Assembly: GCA_900554975.1 (NCBI GenBank)
Contig: USJI01000032.1
Location: 1-8,069 of the forward strand
Reading direction: 5' to 3'
DNA: 8,069 nt
DNA from: an uncultured Ruminococcus sp.
Lineage (GTDB): Bacteria; Bacillota; Clostridia; Oscillospirales; Ruminococcaceae
The position numbers and the translations under genes were made by a program. Under the pieces are notes generated by a model. That model worked only from the letters and a program-made list of their open reading frames with translations, ran no database searches and was not told the DNA's origin. This document shows positions 6,785 through 8,069 of the stretch, piece by piece; the stretch's first letter is position 1, and every line of letters starts with the position of its first letter.

Positions 6785-8069
6785 AAAATCTGAAATACAA
6801 AAACGGATTATTGGTTGCATCAACAAGCATAACACTGCTGACAAGAATCAGTGCAAGGTTTACAGGAATACGCATAAACGTTGCCGCAACATTAACAGCA
6901 GAAGATTTTTCACTTGCTTTCTTTATAAGACCAGCTATCGGGAATGAACAGATAAGTGCCGCAATTATAAGATAAAAATTATTTGAAAATGCAAGAGATG
7001 AATATGTATCTGTAAGCCCGTTTCCATTCAGACCTATAAGATTTTTAAAGAAATTGCCAAGTTTTCCGAAATCCTCAAAATAGAATATACCAAAACCGAT
7101 TATAATCACAATCTTGTTGTATATATGCCTTGCAGCCAGCGGTATTTTCTTCATCTTCTTTTTACCGATTTTAGTTTCAAGGAAAATGAATAGTCCGAAA
7201 TAAAGTCCCCAGATTATGTAATTCCAGTTTGCACCATGCCACAACCCTGTGCAGAACCACACAAGAAACAATCCGCCGTACTTTCTTCTTTTCCCGAAAA
7301 TCGGAACATACAGAAGATAATCACGGAAAAATGTGCTGAGAGAAATATGCCACCTCTGCCAGAACTCTGAAACGTCCTTGCAGATGAAAGGATAATTAAA
7401 ATTCTCGTCAAAATGAAATCCGAATATTCTGCCCATTCCTATTGCCATATCAGAATATCCTGAAAAATCAAAATAAATCTGAAGGGCATAAACTGCCGCA
7501 CCAAGCCATGTTCCCAGAACAGAAATACTCTTTATATCACCGCCGAAAATCGAATCAACAACTGTACTCAGATTATTTGCCAGTATAACTTTTTTGCCAA
7601 GTCCGACAGCGAGTCTTGAAAAGCCGCAGTAAAGGTCATCCATTGTTGTTTTTCTGTTGCTTATTTCCGCTTCAATAGTACTGTATCTTACAATAGGACC
7701 AGCAACCAGCTGTGGAAAAAGCGAAACATACATAAGAAATTTCGGATAGTTTTTCTGCACATCAACATTTTCCCAGTGCACGTCAATCACATATGATATC
7801 ATCTGGAATGTGAAAAAGCTTATACCGATAGGAAGTCTTATATCCGGTACAGGCAGACTAAGATGTGTTACCGCATTTATATTTTCAACAATAAATCCGC
7901 TGTATTTAAATATCCCAAGCATTGCTATATCAAAGATTACCGCCGAAGTAACCGCAATTTTCCCTCCGGTTTTATCCCGATATTTATCTATGCATAATCC
8001 GAGAACAAAATTGACCGCCGCACTTGCAATAAGAAGCAGTACACAAAGAGGTTCACCCCATGCATAAAA
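6783..8069 (-). CDS. MBOAT-family membrane O-acyltransferase (AlgI/DltB-like), N-terminus beyond the window
   Basis: The frame stays open to the right edge, so 428 residues are visible and the true start lies outside; an ATG at 7922 is internal. The first visible residues, FYAWGEP, are a conserved early motif of AlgI-type MBOATs, so probably only some 40-50 residues are missing. Further marks are FKYSGF, LPIGISFFTFQ, QLVAGPIVRY, DFSGYSDMAIGMGR, EFWQRWHISLSTFFRDY and GLWHGANWNYIIWG, whose histidine (codon 7236-7238) is the expected catalytic residue; the end NPFLYFRF is typical. Many hydrophobic segments fit a polytopic membrane protein. The family moves an acyl group from a cytoplasmic donor, such as a carrier protein in DltB, to an extracellular acceptor. 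It leads the visible cassette; the DHHW gene follows after 12 nt with its ribosome binding site on this stop codon. The donor is inferred to be the downstream carrier protein, while the acceptor is unknown. Confidence 0.94.
   Translation of the reverse strand, partial: FYAWGEPLCVLLLIASAAVNFVLGLCIDKYRDKTGGKIAVTSAVIFDIAMLGIFKYSGFIVENINAVTHLSLPVPDIRLPIGISFFTFQMISYVIDVHWENVDVQKNYPKFLMYVSLFPQLVAGPIVRYSTIEAEISNRKTTMDDLYCGFSRLAVGLGKKVILANNLSTVVDSIFGGDIKSISVLGTWLGAAVYALQIYFDFSGYSDMAIGMGRIFGFHFDENFNYPFICKDVSEFWQRWHISLSTFFRDYLLYVPIFGKRRKYGGLFLVWFCTGLWHGANWNYIIWGLYFGLFIFLETKIGKKKMKKIPLAARHIYNKIVIIIGFGIFYFEDFGKLGNFFKNLIGLNGNGLTDTYSSLAFSNNFYLIIAALICSFPIAGLIKKASEKSSAVNVAATFMRIPVNLALILVSSVMLVDATNNPFLYFRF

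Noticed and set aside
7922..8069. Reading the MBOAT gene as starting at the ATG at 7922
   Set aside because: The frame continues without a stop to the window edge and the added residues include the conserved FYAWGEP motif, so the ATG is internal and the gene is cut by the window.
3330..8069. Calling the cassette a true dltABCD operon or an alginate acetylation locus
   Set aside because: No AMP-forming ligase is present, the loader has HAD-IIIC/FkbH motifs, and alginate acetylation systems do not use a carrier protein of this kind.

Overview
The window reads as chromosomal DNA of an AT-rich, Gram-positive anaerobe of the Ruminococcus type (Clostridia). Three things point there: a C-terminal type I dockerin on a BspA-like leucine-rich-repeat protein, strong AGGAGG-type ribosome binding sites, and overall gene style. 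All six genes lie on the minus strand, so the order of transcription runs from the right edge to the left edge. The species itself cannot be fixed from this sequence alone.

Right part (8069 to 3330, read leftwards): a tightly packed cassette of four genes. These are an MBOAT membrane O-acyltransferase whose N-terminus lies beyond the right edge, a membrane-anchored DHHW/AlgJ-like protein starting at TTG, an FkbH-like HAD-IIIC protein, and a small acyl carrier protein. The gaps are 12 nt, 10 nt and a 4-nt ATGA overlap, which implies one operon with translational coupling. The logic parallels the Dlt D-alanylation system (carrier protein, MBOAT, membrane-anchored partner). However, the only carrier-loading enzyme in view is an FkbH-type protein rather than an AMP-forming ligase such as DltA. 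Characterised FkbH enzymes load a glyceryl group from 1,3-bisphosphoglycerate onto a carrier protein. The inferred job is therefore to charge the carrier with a glyceryl (or related) unit in the cytoplasm and pass it through the MBOAT/DHHW pair to an extracellular polymer. This is the most interesting content of the window.

Middle (3262 to 1886): a complete RlmD/RumA-family 23S rRNA uracil-5-methyltransferase with iron-sulfur and catalytic cysteines. It is separated from the carrier protein gene by 67 nt holding a 14-bp RNA hairpin just before its ribosome binding site.

Left part (1885 to 11): a 234-nt non-genic spacer with an 11-bp inverted repeat, a short doubtful reading frame and a weak candidate promoter. 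It is followed by a secreted BspA-like leucine-rich-repeat protein ending in a dockerin. That protein is probably an independent transcription unit for a surface or cellulosome-type factor, with no evident functional link to the acyl-transfer cassette. There is no tRNA, rRNA, CRISPR array or recognisable transposase in the window.
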